Shown here: in pieces, positions 35,226 through 43,762 of the stretch | Layout of the letters: each line of letters begins with the position of its first letter | Numbering within the stretch: the first letter of the stretch is position 1 | Assembly: GCF_037975245.1 (NCBI RefSeq) | Contig: NC_092567.1 | Span: 17,412,376 to 17,476,375 of the forward strand | Direction: 5' to 3' | Length of the DNA stretch: 64,000 nucleotides | DNA from: Apostichopus japonicus | Lineage: Eukaryota > Echinodermata > Holothuroidea > Aspidochirotida > Stichopodidae | Translations under genes and position numbers: made by a program | Notes under the pieces: generated by a model | Seen by the model: only the letters and a program-made list of their open reading frames with translations | The model's database searches: none | What the model was told of the DNA's origin: nothing

Positions 35226-37142
35226 ATGGAAAACTGCCGTTCTTGTAAGCAGTTCCGTCCGTTCAAAGCATGGGATAAGCATGATTTATGCCCAAAGTGT
35301 CGCCCATGCGGGAGTAAGCAGACCTGCTCCATTTGCCAGGACTGGACCCAGGAGCGCTGGGATTTGATCGGTACCTGGCTGGCGGATAAAGCCGCAGAAA
35401 AAAGAAAGAAGGCGGCTTCCTCAAAGCAGGGGAAAAAGAAGCCGCCGGCGAAGGAACCCCAGGCGGCCATAAGAGATGGCATAAGCCCTAAACATGGGGG
35501 AACGGAGGGCGCCATACGAGATGGCTCAAACCCTCCTCAGGAACGGGTATCCATACGAGATGGAGCTAATTCCCGTGCGGCGTCAGCTCAGCCACGGCCG
35601 CGACCCCAGGAGGGTCCGTCCACTTCAGGCCACGTGGAGTCCAGAAGCCCCCGAAGACAAGCGGTGGCGGACTTATTTACTTCAACTCCGGGGTCGTGGG
35701 ACCACAACCGGAGAGATTTCTCGGGGTTCTCCCCGGAGAGTACGGAACGGCGCCAAAGCCGAAGCAGAAGCCGTACCCACAGCCGTAGCCGCGGTAGGAG
35801 CCGGGAAAGACACCGGCGACCTCGACGCAGGTCGAGGTCTGGCTCGTCGCCCTCGTCCTCGAGCGGACATTCTTCTGGGCGACACAGGGCCAAGAAACGA
35901 AAGAGGAGACAATCCCCAGATCCGGGGCAGGCTCTCCTTTCCCAGGTTAAAGACCTCCTGGGACAATTGCTACAAAAGCCGAGTCAACAGGACCCGGAAC
36001 AACAAGGGGCTCCGTCAATTCCACCACAACCGGCGCCACCGCCAGCACCGGTTACGGACGATCTCGCCCCTGAGGAGGCCCAGGCAGATCCCTGGGACGA
36101 CGTCTCCTCCAGAGCTGATGATGCGCTGTCAATCGCAGCTAGTGCCCGCCTCCTCAGTGGAGACTCCGAGGCGGAGGATGAAGAACCCTTACGGGGTACA
36201 GAAATTTCGGCGGAAGCCTTTGAGAAGGCGACGGCAGTACTCCGCAGAGTCCTCGGCTTCGAGGAAAGGGTGGATGCACGGGCCCACGAGGGGCCGGCAT
36301 CCAAACTCACTTTGAACGCGGCCACCCAAAAGCCTCGAGCCTCCATCCCGGTGGATGTGGAATGTAGAGAGCGGTTCGAGGCGGTGGCACAGGCGAAACG
36401 CTGGACAGCCTTCCAGCGATCAGCCCATCGCACTTTCCACGTGGGCGACGAAGACTGGGAAAGTCTTTTCACGCCACCCCAATTCCCGCCTCAAGTGAAG
36501 GAGAGACTTCGGTCGGCGGGTGCCTTAGACGGCAAAGACAAGTTCAGGGAGAAGGGTGCACAGACCCTAGAATCCTCCCTGTTCGACGTAGATAGGGCCT
36601 CCCGCGCAGGGATGAAGTACTCGTCAGCCCTATTACTTTTCGCCGAGCTATTGAACAGATCGTTCCAACAGGCCCAGGCATCGGGTATCTCCCGCAAAGA
36701 TACCGCCGCCATCATTGCCCTCCTGGGACCCGTTTCCAGGATGGTATTAGACCAGTTCGCCCGCGTCTCGGTTAAGGCTACCTTGACACGTCGGGACCTG
36801 GTTCTGAACTCCCTGAATTGGTCGTCCAGATCCACGGCGGACGCGTTCCGCAACTTACCGATCCTGGGCAGCGACCTCTTCGGCGGCAAGTTCGATGACA
36901 AACTCCGGGAGGAGGCAGAGAGAATGAAGTCTCTGAGGGAGGCGGATGAGCATATGTCCCGCCCGACCTCATCCTCGCGCCCACGTTTTGACTCAAGACA
37001 AGGTAGCCGCTCAAGATCCAGCTACAGTCAGAGTCGGGGCGCTCCGCGAACGCAATCCGCTCCTTCGCGGCCCGAACACAGGCCGTACCGCCCGCAATAC
37101 CGCGGAAGCCGCGGAAGCCGCGGGCGCGGTAAACGGCCCTAG
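35226..37142 (+). CDS. DIRS ORF1, Gag-like protein, 638 aa
   Basis: The first ORF of DIRS elements is thought to bind the element RNA and form a particle. The start chosen has A at -3 and G at +4. Residues 4-37 hold seven Cys in CxxC pairs (C4/C7, C22/C25/C28, C34/C37), consistent with zinc binding. Residues about 80-115 contain three short IRDG-centred repeats. Residues about 172-230 are rich in Ser-Arg (SRSRSR, SRSRGRSRERH) and basic runs, like the RS domain of splicing proteins. Residues about 330-600 form a mixed helical-looking part that may be the capsid-like region. The C-terminus is Arg/Ser/Gly-rich. It overlaps ORF2 by 197 nt in another frame. Identity rests mainly on position in the element. 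Confidence 0.8.
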   Translation: MENCRSCKQFRPFKAWDKHDLCPKCRPCGSKQTCSICQDWTQERWDLIGTWLADKAAEKRKKAASSKQGKKKPPAKEPQAAIRDGISPKHGGTEGAIRDGSNPPQERVSIRDGANSRAASAQPRPRPQEGPSTSGHVESRSPRRQAVADLFTSTPGSWDHNRRDFSGFSPESTERRQSRSRSRTHSRSRGRSRERHRRPRRRSRSGSSPSSSSGHSSGRHRAKKRKRRQSPDPGQALLSQVKDLLGQLLQKPSQQDPEQQGAPSIPPQPAPPPAPVTDDLAPEEAQADPWDDVSSRADDALSIAASARLLSGDSEAEDEEPLRGTEISAEAFEKATAVLRRVLGFEERVDARAHEGPASKLTLNAATQKPRASIPVDVECRERFEAVAQAKRWTAFQRSAHRTFHVGDEDWESLFTPPQFPPQVKERLRSAGALDGKDKFREKGAQTLESSLFDVDRASRAGMKYSSALLLFAELLNRSFQQAQASGISRKDTAAIIALLGPVSRMVLDQFARVSVKATLTRRDLVLNSLNWSSRSTADAFRNLPILGSDLFGGKFDDKLREEAERMKSLREADEHMSRPTSSSRPRFDSRQGSRSRSSYSQSRGAPRTQSAPSRPEHRPYRPQYRGSRGSRGRGKRP

Positions 37143-39213
37143 GGATGCCCACCCCACCGTAGCGGCCAAGGCCAAGGTGGGGGGGCGACTAAGAGTTTTC
37201 TGGGCTCACTGGGAGAAAATCGACCCAGGAGCCTGGGTACTGGACGTGGTAAAAAGGGGCTACGAGATAGAGTTCTCGTCTACCCCACCCCAATATGGCC
37301 TCTTCGCAACCACGCCAGTACCCGAGATACCGGAAAAGCGGGCCGCCCTCGAAGACGAGATCAACAGTCTTCTCAAAAAAGGCGCCATTACGCGGGTCAC
37401 CACCGCAAACGCGGACGGCCCCCTCTTCCGGTCCTCGTTCTTCCTCACGCCGAAGAAGAACGGGACTTGGAGGCCCATCCTGAACCTCAGACCTCTCAAC
37501 AGGAGGTTCATCCGACCGGAGAGGTTCAGGATGGAGACTCTCACATCAATCCTCCACCTACTGCGCCCAGGGATGTGGGCATCCTCCGTCGATCTAAAGG
37601 ATGCCTACCTACATATCCCCATCCGACTCGAGGACCAGCGGTTCCTCGCGTTCAGGTACAAGGCCATAGATTACCGCTTCACAGCGCTACCATTTGGCCT
37701 CTCCACGGCACCCAGGGTTTTCACCAGGGTAACAAGGGCGGTCCTGGCTCACCTCCGCCGAAACGGGGTAATGGTGTTCGCCTACCTAGACGATTGGTTA
37801 GTACTCGGCAACTCCCAACAAGGGGCTCTCGCCAGTACAAACGCCACCGTCTCCCTCCTGACGAAACTGGGGTGGTTAATCAATGTCGAGAAATCCAACC
37901 TCGTGCCCACTCAATCGATCATATACTTAGGGGCCCGTCTCGACCTCGCCAGCGGCATGGTCTACCCGACGGCCGAAAGAACGGCAAGCCTAGTGGCCAC
38001 GGCCAGAAAAATACTAGGCAATCGGAATACCCCAGCGCTCACGTGGCAGCGCCTATTGGGGAAGATGGCGAGCTTCACAGACCTTCTAGACCTGTGCAGA
38101 CTCAGAATGAGGCCGCTCCAGCGGCACCTCCTCAAACACTATGCCCCGGATCGGTCGTCGGCGGCAACGCCAATCCCACTTCCAACGGGGCTTCGCCCGT
38201 TTCTCACGTGGTGGGCAGAGTCGGACAGGATCGCGGCAGGGCGACCTTTCCGGAACCCAGCCCCTACAACGTCGATCACGACGGATGCCTCCCTCAGCGG
38301 CTGGGGAGCGGTATGGGGCACACACACAGTTGCCGGCGAATGGGCGGAGCCCGAGAGGGGTCTCCATATCAATATTTTAGAGACGGAAGCGGTCCTGAGG
38401 GCCGTACGTCACTGGGCAACCCACCTAACGGGCCACACTGTCACGGTCCGGTCAGACAACACCACGACCGTGGCGTATATCAACCGTCAAGGGGGCACTC
38501 GATCCCTGGCCCTCCTACGCAGGACATGGGACCTGCTCGTCCTCTGCGACTCCCTTCGGATCGGCCTACGGGCGTCCCACCTAGCAGGGAAAGACAATAT
38601 ACTGGCAGACGCACTGTCCAGGGGGTATCTAGACAATGGGGAATGGGAGCTCTCCCGAACGTGGTCCGACCACATATTCCACCTGTTCGGCAGGCCGTCC
38701 GTCGACATGTTCGCGACGGCCAAGAACGCCAAACTCCCGACGTTCTGCTCCAGATACCACGACCCGCAGGCCTGGAAGACCGACGCCCTAGTCGTCTCAT
38801 GGGCGGGCCTCTCCATGTACGCCTTTCCCCCACTGGGATTACTCCGCAGAATTCTCACGATGCTTCGGGACGTGGAAGCGGACATGCTTTTGATCGCACC
38901 TTGCTGGCCCAATCAAGCATGGTTCCCACTCATCATCGAAATGCTGGTAGACCTACCATACAAATTCCCACCGGCCGCCAAGCTCCTCTCCCAACGGAGC
39001 GGCCACATAACCCACCCCGACATCACGAGCCTCCATCTAGCTGCGTGGAAACTCTCCGGCTCTCGCTCCAGACAGCGGGGTTTCCACCGGAGGTTGCGGA
39101 CATTGCAGTGGATGCCCGCCGGCAGTCCACGGTTAAAACATACGATTCTAGACTGCACCGATACTATGTTTGGGCCGGGGACAACGCTGCTGATCCCGTG
39201 GAGGCCTCAGTAG
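36946..39213 (+). CDS. DIRS ORF2, reverse transcriptase-RNase H with methyltransferase-like domain, 755 aa
   Basis: This protein would copy the element RNA into DNA. Reverse transcriptase spans about residues 120-330: SSFFLTPKKNGTWRPILNLR near 165, SVDLKDAY with Asp 216, LPFGLSTAPRVF, and the catalytic YLDD at 280-283. RNase H follows with D447 (TTDAS), E479 (ILETEA), D504 (RSDN) and D555 (ADALSR), so the acidic set looks complete. Residues about 586-665 (VDMFA, YAFPP near 625, LLIAPCWPNQAWF near 648) correspond to the domain that in DIRS elements has been compared with Dam-type methyltransferases; I see no DPPY tetrapeptide. The ATG has a weak context and lies inside ORF1, so reinitiation, leaky scanning or frameshifting is possible. 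Confidence 0.95.
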   Translation: MSICPARPHPRAHVLTQDKVAAQDPATVRVGALRERNPLLRGPNTGRTARNTAEAAEAAGAVNGPRDAHPTVAAKAKVGGRLRVFWAHWEKIDPGAWVLDVVKRGYEIEFSSTPPQYGLFATTPVPEIPEKRAALEDEINSLLKKGAITRVTTANADGPLFRSSFFLTPKKNGTWRPILNLRPLNRRFIRPERFRMETLTSILHLLRPGMWASSVDLKDAYLHIPIRLEDQRFLAFRYKAIDYRFTALPFGLSTAPRVFTRVTRAVLAHLRRNGVMVFAYLDDWLVLGNSQQGALASTNATVSLLTKLGWLINVEKSNLVPTQSIIYLGARLDLASGMVYPTAERTASLVATARKILGNRNTPALTWQRLLGKMASFTDLLDLCRLRMRPLQRHLLKHYAPDRSSAATPIPLPTGLRPFLTWWAESDRIAAGRPFRNPAPTTSITTDASLSGWGAVWGTHTVAGEWAEPERGLHINILETEAVLRAVRHWATHLTGHTVTVRSDNTTTVAYINRQGGTRSLALLRRTWDLLVLCDSLRIGLRASHLAGKDNILADALSRGYLDNGEWELSRTWSDHIFHLFGRPSVDMFATAKNAKLPTFCSRYHDPQAWKTDALVVSWAGLSMYAFPPLGLLRRILTMLRDVEADMLLIAPCWPNQAWFPLIIEMLVDLPYKFPPAAKLLSQRSGHITHPDITSLHLAAWKLSGSRSRQRGFHRRLRTLQWMPAGSPRLKHTILDCTDTMFGPGTTLLIPWRPQ

Positions 39214-40106
39214 ACCAGGTGGCGGCCTTCCTACTCGAACTCTTCCGAGAAGGGAAGCAAATAAGTACAATTAGAAATTACCGCTCCGCAATAGCAGCGG
39301 TTCACAGCGGATTCTCGGATGGCTCCTCAGTAGGAACCAACCCGGTCCTCCGCCAGGTCTTAAGGGGCATGTTCCACAGACGCCCTCCCAGGCGCCGCCT
39401 GGCCCCGTCATGGGCCCTCCACGAGGTCCTGACGACCCTTGCGGGCTCTCCGTACGAGCCGTTACACAATGCTCCATTGGACAAACTAACACACAAAACT
39501 CTGTTTCTGATCGCGGCCGCCTCTGCCAGGCGCAGAAGCTGTCTCCACGCGCTCACCCTCCAACGGGGGTTCACGAGGTTCGAACCAGGAGGAGTCAGAT
39601 TACTACCTGACCCTCACTTCCTCCCAAAGAACCAATCAGTAACCTTTACCCCGAACGAGATCTTCCTACCGAGTCTGTCACAAGCCTCGTCAATCGCGGA
39701 AGACAAGCGCTGGTGCCCTGTCCGAGCCCTTAAGTGGTACATAGAGAGGACCAAACAGCTACGTACCTCGGACAGGCTCTTCATTTTACCGCGGTCGCCC
39801 TACACCCCGGCCTCAAAGGACACCATTTCACGGTGGATGGCCGACTTAATTCGTGCCCACACCCAGCCTGGGGAACCCGTCCGGGCGCACGACGTCCGAG
39901 GCCACGCCACGTCCAGGGCGTGGTTCCGGGGGGTTCCCCTGGAAGATATTATGAAGGCGGCGGCCTGGAAGACCCCGTCTTCCTTTGTCGCCTGTTATCT
40001 CACAAACACCCCTGCCACGGAAGGGGATTTTGCCCGAGCGGCCCTAGGTCCGCCGCCCGCGAGATCCTCGACCCACCGCCAGGGCTCCTGTGTCACAAAT
40101 GCATAG
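38919..40106 (+). CDS. DIRS ORF3, tyrosine recombinase, 395 aa
   Basis: The recombinase would insert the circular DNA copy. Catalytic residues are all visible: Arg about 205 (in SARRRSCLHAL), H324-x-x-R327 (AHDVRGHA), W350 (AAWKTPSS) and Tyr 360 (ACYL). The N-terminal part (about residues 40-130, STVKTYDSRLHRYY, ISTIRNYRSAIAAVHS) looks like the core-binding domain. I chose the ATG at 38919 because it has A at -3 and G at +4, and the domain begins soon after. It overlaps ORF2 by 295 nt. The same frame is open back to 37467 (879 codons in all), but that extra part is Pro/Arg/Gly-rich shadow of ORF2. The stop codon lies inside the internal complementary region. Confidence 0.93.
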   Translation: MVPTHHRNAGRPTIQIPTGRQAPLPTERPHNPPRHHEPPSSCVETLRLSLQTAGFPPEVADIAVDARRQSTVKTYDSRLHRYYVWAGDNAADPVEASVDQVAAFLLELFREGKQISTIRNYRSAIAAVHSGFSDGSSVGTNPVLRQVLRGMFHRRPPRRRLAPSWALHEVLTTLAGSPYEPLHNAPLDKLTHKTLFLIAAASARRRSCLHALTLQRGFTRFEPGGVRLLPDPHFLPKNQSVTFTPNEIFLPSLSQASSIAEDKRWCPVRALKWYIERTKQLRTSDRLFILPRSPYTPASKDTISRWMADLIRAHTQPGEPVRAHDVRGHATSRAWFRGVPLEDIMKAAAWKTPSSFVACYLTNTPATEGDFARAALGPPPARSSTHRQGSCVTNA

Positions 40107-40195
40107 GTTATATGAGGTGAGGGAGTACGCGCTGTGAATTCCCCAAACCTTAACCGGTTTGTGAATTAACGAGCGACGTACTCACCTCATATAAC
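40098..40195. repeat. DIRS internal complementary region, 98 bp
   Basis: 40098-40140 is the exact reverse complement of the left edge (34549-34591). 40141-40195 is the exact reverse complement of the right edge (40616-40670). Joined, they equal the right end ligated to the left end. In the accepted DIRS model this region templates the completion and joining of the ends into a circle. It also carries the recombinase stop codon. Confidence 0.97.
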
Positions 40196-40535
40196 ATCCC
40201 GACCCGCCTCCCCACTATGGGGGACCTCGCGGACGGAACCATACAACCACGTCGGATACCCTCCTCGGATACTAGGGGAACTGGCCACGCAGATATGACC
40301 ATGTGACGGCCTTTCCCCCCAGGAATTTTCGAGGGATGTCGTGGGGTCCCGCCTACACCCACCGACGACCCACTCTGGACCCACTTCGGGCCCACTCAGG
40401 ACCCACCTGTCACCCACACCAGCCCACCTAGGGCCTCTTCAGGTGAGAATGTTTTTGGTTGTATCCTCGGGGTTTCCGCCCCTTGGTCGATCCTCTCCCC
40501 CTTCTCCGTCCGGTGCCGCACCATTGCGGCCTGGA
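40196..40535 (+). other. DIRS 3' non-coding region with CCCAC repeats
   Basis: GC-rich and non-coding. Between about 40354 and 40432 the motif ACCCAC or GCCCAC recurs roughly every 10-13 bp (GGACCCACTT, GGGCCCACTC, GGACCCACCT). Its function is unknown. Confidence 0.7.
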
Positions 40536-40670
40536 AATTACGGAAGGGAGATGGCCACACTTACATACAGACAAATTGCCAGATGCTAGAGCGAGGTTAA
40601 TACGGTAATGCATAGGTTATATGAGGTGAGTACGTCGCTCGTTAATTCACAAACCGGTTAAGGTTTGGGG
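40536..40670 (-). repeat. DIRS right terminal repeat and unique right edge
   Basis: 40536-40630 is identical (inverted) to the left repeat. 40631-40670 (GTAC... to GGTTTGGGG; about 40 bp) is unique to this end except for its copy in the internal complementary region. Confidence 0.95.
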
Positions 40671-41159
40671 AGTCTGGAGGAAATTATGCTCGTTAATTCA
40701 TATAAAATGCCAAGGACTTGATCAAGTCTAGAAATGACTTTAACTTTTGCCCCAAAAAGTTAACATCATTATTTTAAATTCGCTTCTATAATCCTTCTCT
40801 TACGTTTGTTCATCTTCCTCGGCTGAAGTTAGCTACGAGATCGTTCTTCTATCGTAAACTCTATTAGACGAGGTTGAGACCATCCTTGTATATAACCTTT
40901 TATATATTTACCATGACTAGTTTGGAAAGTTCGCAAAAATTTTGTAAAATCACGTCGATTCTTGCTTTGACGTTGCTTAAAAGATAATGGCAAGCTTCTG
41001 TCTCTTCTTTACATGTATGGTGCCTTTCTAGATTTCTCCAGTCGACAATAATGTCAAATATTTCGGCGGAAGATTTTATTGAAGACGCCGAAAGAGCGAC
41101 CATTAAGTTTCAATTAAAAACTCATTAGCGGCGGTGCAAATGTGCTACTACCAATATAA
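40671..41159. other. no gene recognised
   Basis: AT-rich flank of the DIRS element. A GCTCGTTAATTCA word at 40688-40700 repeats part of the element's right edge (40636-40649), possibly by chance. The 67-codon minus-strand frame at 40900-41103 has no recognisable motif. Confidence 0.45.
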
Positions 41160-41276
41160 AAGTGTATATATTTATATTTATAAATATATGTAGATATATA
41201 TGTAGATAGATATATATGTAGATATATATATATATGGAGATATATATGTAGATATATATGTAGATATATATCTATA
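41160..41276 (+). repeat. AT-rich tandem repeat (AGATATATATGT)n
   Basis: A 12-bp unit, TAGATATATATG, with variants (GGAGATATATATG, TAGATAGATATATATG) repeats about eight times, preceded by TATATTTATA units. Confidence 0.9.
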
Positions 41277-41934
41277 TGCGATTCAAGGCTTTTTCTTGAA
41301 AGGTAGAATGACTATACTAGATACCATGCAACATGCTGTATCTGTCTTAACAAATTAAGAAATATATAGAAACTAAAGGGGTGGAAGGGAATAGAAGGAA
41401 AAGAAAAACCATTACAGTTGTATCTGTTATTTTCACTAATTACCTTGAATGTTATTGATGCTGGTCTATTATCTTGTCTTGCTTTCTGGGGTGTGAGTTA
41501 ATCAAGGTTAAATAAAAAAAGAAGCCTAGCCTTACAGACAGCATAAACTTCCTGGCGTTCAGCCGCTCGGAAAATACCGTGTAACTACGGTGACCTGGTT
41601 TCTCTTCGGGAGCAATTCCAAGTCAAGGTGGTTCACCTGGTCTTGGGTATCTAGGTAGATGACCTCTACATGAGGAACTGGAAGGAACACATGGTATAGT
41701 GCTAAATTATAAGGACAGTGTTGTCTGAGCACAGTGCAGTTGATTAATTGCAATTGGACATGCATACTCTGTTTAGTACTATCACCTCCTAACATATATT
41801 GGTGCTTCAAACAGGAACTGCGGAACATTGTGTTATAGATATTTATCAGCCCTGGAATTATTTGTTTGTATGATGCAGCATAGCATCAGCAGCTCCCAAA
41901 CTGGGGTGATTTAAAAAAAGGAACCTACATTATA
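41277..41934. other. no gene recognised
   Basis: AT-rich DNA. The minus-strand 89-codon frame at 41559-41828 has no recognisable domain. Confidence 0.45.
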
Positions 41935-42545
41935 AGTGGTACAGTTATAACACTGTGCAACAGTACGAGCCTGAACAAGTTCATTAATTAAAAGGGATTA
42001 TTTCTTTTGTGTCAGTTTCACATGATTGAATTACCAGATCTGCACACCGTACTGCAACAGAGCCTGAGTCCATTGCTTAATTGATCAATAGCTAGGGGTA
42101 ATAATTTTTTTTTTTTTTTTTTTGGGGGGGGGGGTTAAGATCACCTCCTGGTCCTACATAATACATACATTGTACAGTACAACTATACAACAGTGCCTGA
42201 ACATGTACTATGTTCATGCATGAATAGGAGAATTATTCAAAGTATGACGAAAAATATAGTATCACCTCTCCACGAGTGAATTACAAGAATATACACAGAT
42301 GGTACTATGTAGTACATACACAGTGCCTGAACATCTTGTTCATTTATTGACAGCTTGGGAAAGTTGATATCTATGATAAAATAAAGTAAATTACCTGCAT
42401 ATATACTGTATTCCAGGGAGTTATATATACAAGATCGTAACATAAATGGTACAGCACTGTAAGTTACTATACCTTACACGCTGCCTCAACATACAGTACT
42501 TTTACAGTTTCTAGGATTATTGGGAGGAATGAATTATTCAAGATT
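41935..42545 (+). repeat. decayed tandem array marked by CAGTGCCTGAACA
   Basis: Five diverged units are marked by CAGTACGAGCCTGAACA (41960), CAACAGAGCCTGAGT (42054), ACAGTGCCTGAACA (42189 and 42331) and CGCTGCCTCAACA (42480). Each is preceded by a TGGTAC or GTACAGT stretch, and several are followed by GTTCAT or ATTATT. Spacing is about 95-150 bp. A 19-base T run with 11 G lies at 42105-42134. Confidence 0.5.
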
Positions 42546-43762
42546 TTTGCAAGAGCATCAACTAACCAAATATGTGAGTGAATTTACAGAAAGTAAGTTA
42601 AGATCCTAGTGTTACAGAACTTTACGACCCTAAATGTTTCAAAAGATAATTTGTGTACAGTAGTACAGTGTGTGGGTGTAATTGGCACACGATCAGATAA
42701 AATTGTTCTCATAAGTAGGTTAGTTTTGAAAGCTCCACCAAAGATGAAAGTCATGCAGAGGGTTGAGGCAATGCTGGCCCCACCCCCTCCAATTAGCAGC
42801 CCCCCAATTAGATCCATGCAAAAAATAATAATCCAGGAGCCATATTTTAATACTTGGTTTTAGAGGTACAGTATGCCAGTCAACCATTGTTAACTGGGAC
42901 ACAGTTTTTTTTCTTTTTTTGTCAAAACAAATATAAACAGTATTGTTTGAGAACAAAAAAACCAGCCATGTGGTGATGCATGATAGCTTCTGTACATGGA
43001 AAAGTGTACCTAAACAGCAAATTTATGTCTAATTTAGGATTAAGACTGTTTTGCAGTGGATTAGTTGTATCCTTTCATCGTCATGCTAATTACCAATTCA
43101 TGAAGGCGATCTGGATATTGGATAAACCATCCATTCTAAAACTGGAGAAGAGATGCATATATTCTATTGCAGAAGATCTGAACCTTTTGTGTCCCACAAA
43201 TTCAGTGTTATTATGTTTGCATTTTACACTATACAATATGATTGGCAAAACCCATTGAAAGAAGCTTAAATGTAGCTAACTATACCTTATAAAATTATTC
43301 CTGGAACAAATTAAAGTTTAGTGGACTTAAAAAAAAAAAGTTTTAACATATATATATTTGGCCTGAAATTCAAGATACCTTGTATTTGAATTTTTTATAT
43401 GGTTATGTATTATACCATCAGATTGCAAAGCATTCAATTTATGACAAATATTTATGTACATCTACACATCATCCTTTCCCCTCCCTCCCCTCCATTCCCC
43501 ACCCCCCATAAAAAGAATACAAAGGAAGAAAATAGAAGAGACAACAAGAAAACACAATAAAGCAAAACAAAAGAAAAGCGTTGGCATAGAAAGAGAGATG
43601 ATGTGTGTACATATATATTAAGAGCGTGGCACAAATTACATGAAACAATTCGCTCACAGTCCAATAATCTCGGTCATCATTCTTGCTTAATTCTAGATAG
43701 TTGGGCGAATCAATACATACTCCACTTGAAGCCCTTTCCCCCAGGGCTTTACGTTTCTCTGT
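42546..43762. other. no gene recognised; C-rich patches
   Basis: Contains C-rich patches at 42778-42804 and 43471-43507. No exon was supported. Confidence 0.45.

Larger units (their letters stand above)
34549..40670 (+). mobile_element. full-length DIRS-type tyrosine-recombinase retrotransposon, 6122 bp
   Basis: The element has inverted terminal repeats, an internal complementary region, and ORFs in the order Gag-like, RT-RNase H-methyltransferase-like, tyrosine recombinase. These are the defining parts of DIRS-1-like elements, as opposed to Ngaro/PAT types, which have split direct repeats. All three ORFs are open, the 95-bp terminal repeats are identical, and the internal region is a perfect copy of the ends, so insertion was recent and the copy may be autonomous. 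Outer boundaries were fixed from the internal region: AATTCACAGC at the left, GGTTTGGGG at the right. No target duplication flanks it (CTATC before, AGTCT after), as expected for recombinase-mediated insertion. It is clearly richer in G+C than the surrounding DNA. Confidence 0.95.

Noticed and set aside
35494-36315. 273-codon plus-strand frame inside ORF1
   Set aside because: Arg/Pro-rich frame-shifted reading of ORF1 with no domain of its own.
35177-37152. Minus-strand open frames across ORF1
   Set aside because: Shadows of a GC-rich coding strand; no domain, and opposite to the direction of the element.
37467-38918. Upstream part of the long ORF3 frame as a coding extension
   Set aside because: Pro/Arg/Gly/His-rich reading of the RT region in another frame, without domains. 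I kept only the part from the well-placed ATG at 38919, but recorded the openness as a finding.
34549-40670. Ngaro, PAT or LTR retrotransposon
   Set aside because: There are no split direct repeats, no LTRs and no DDE integrase. Inverted repeats plus an internal complementary region fit DIRS-1 type.
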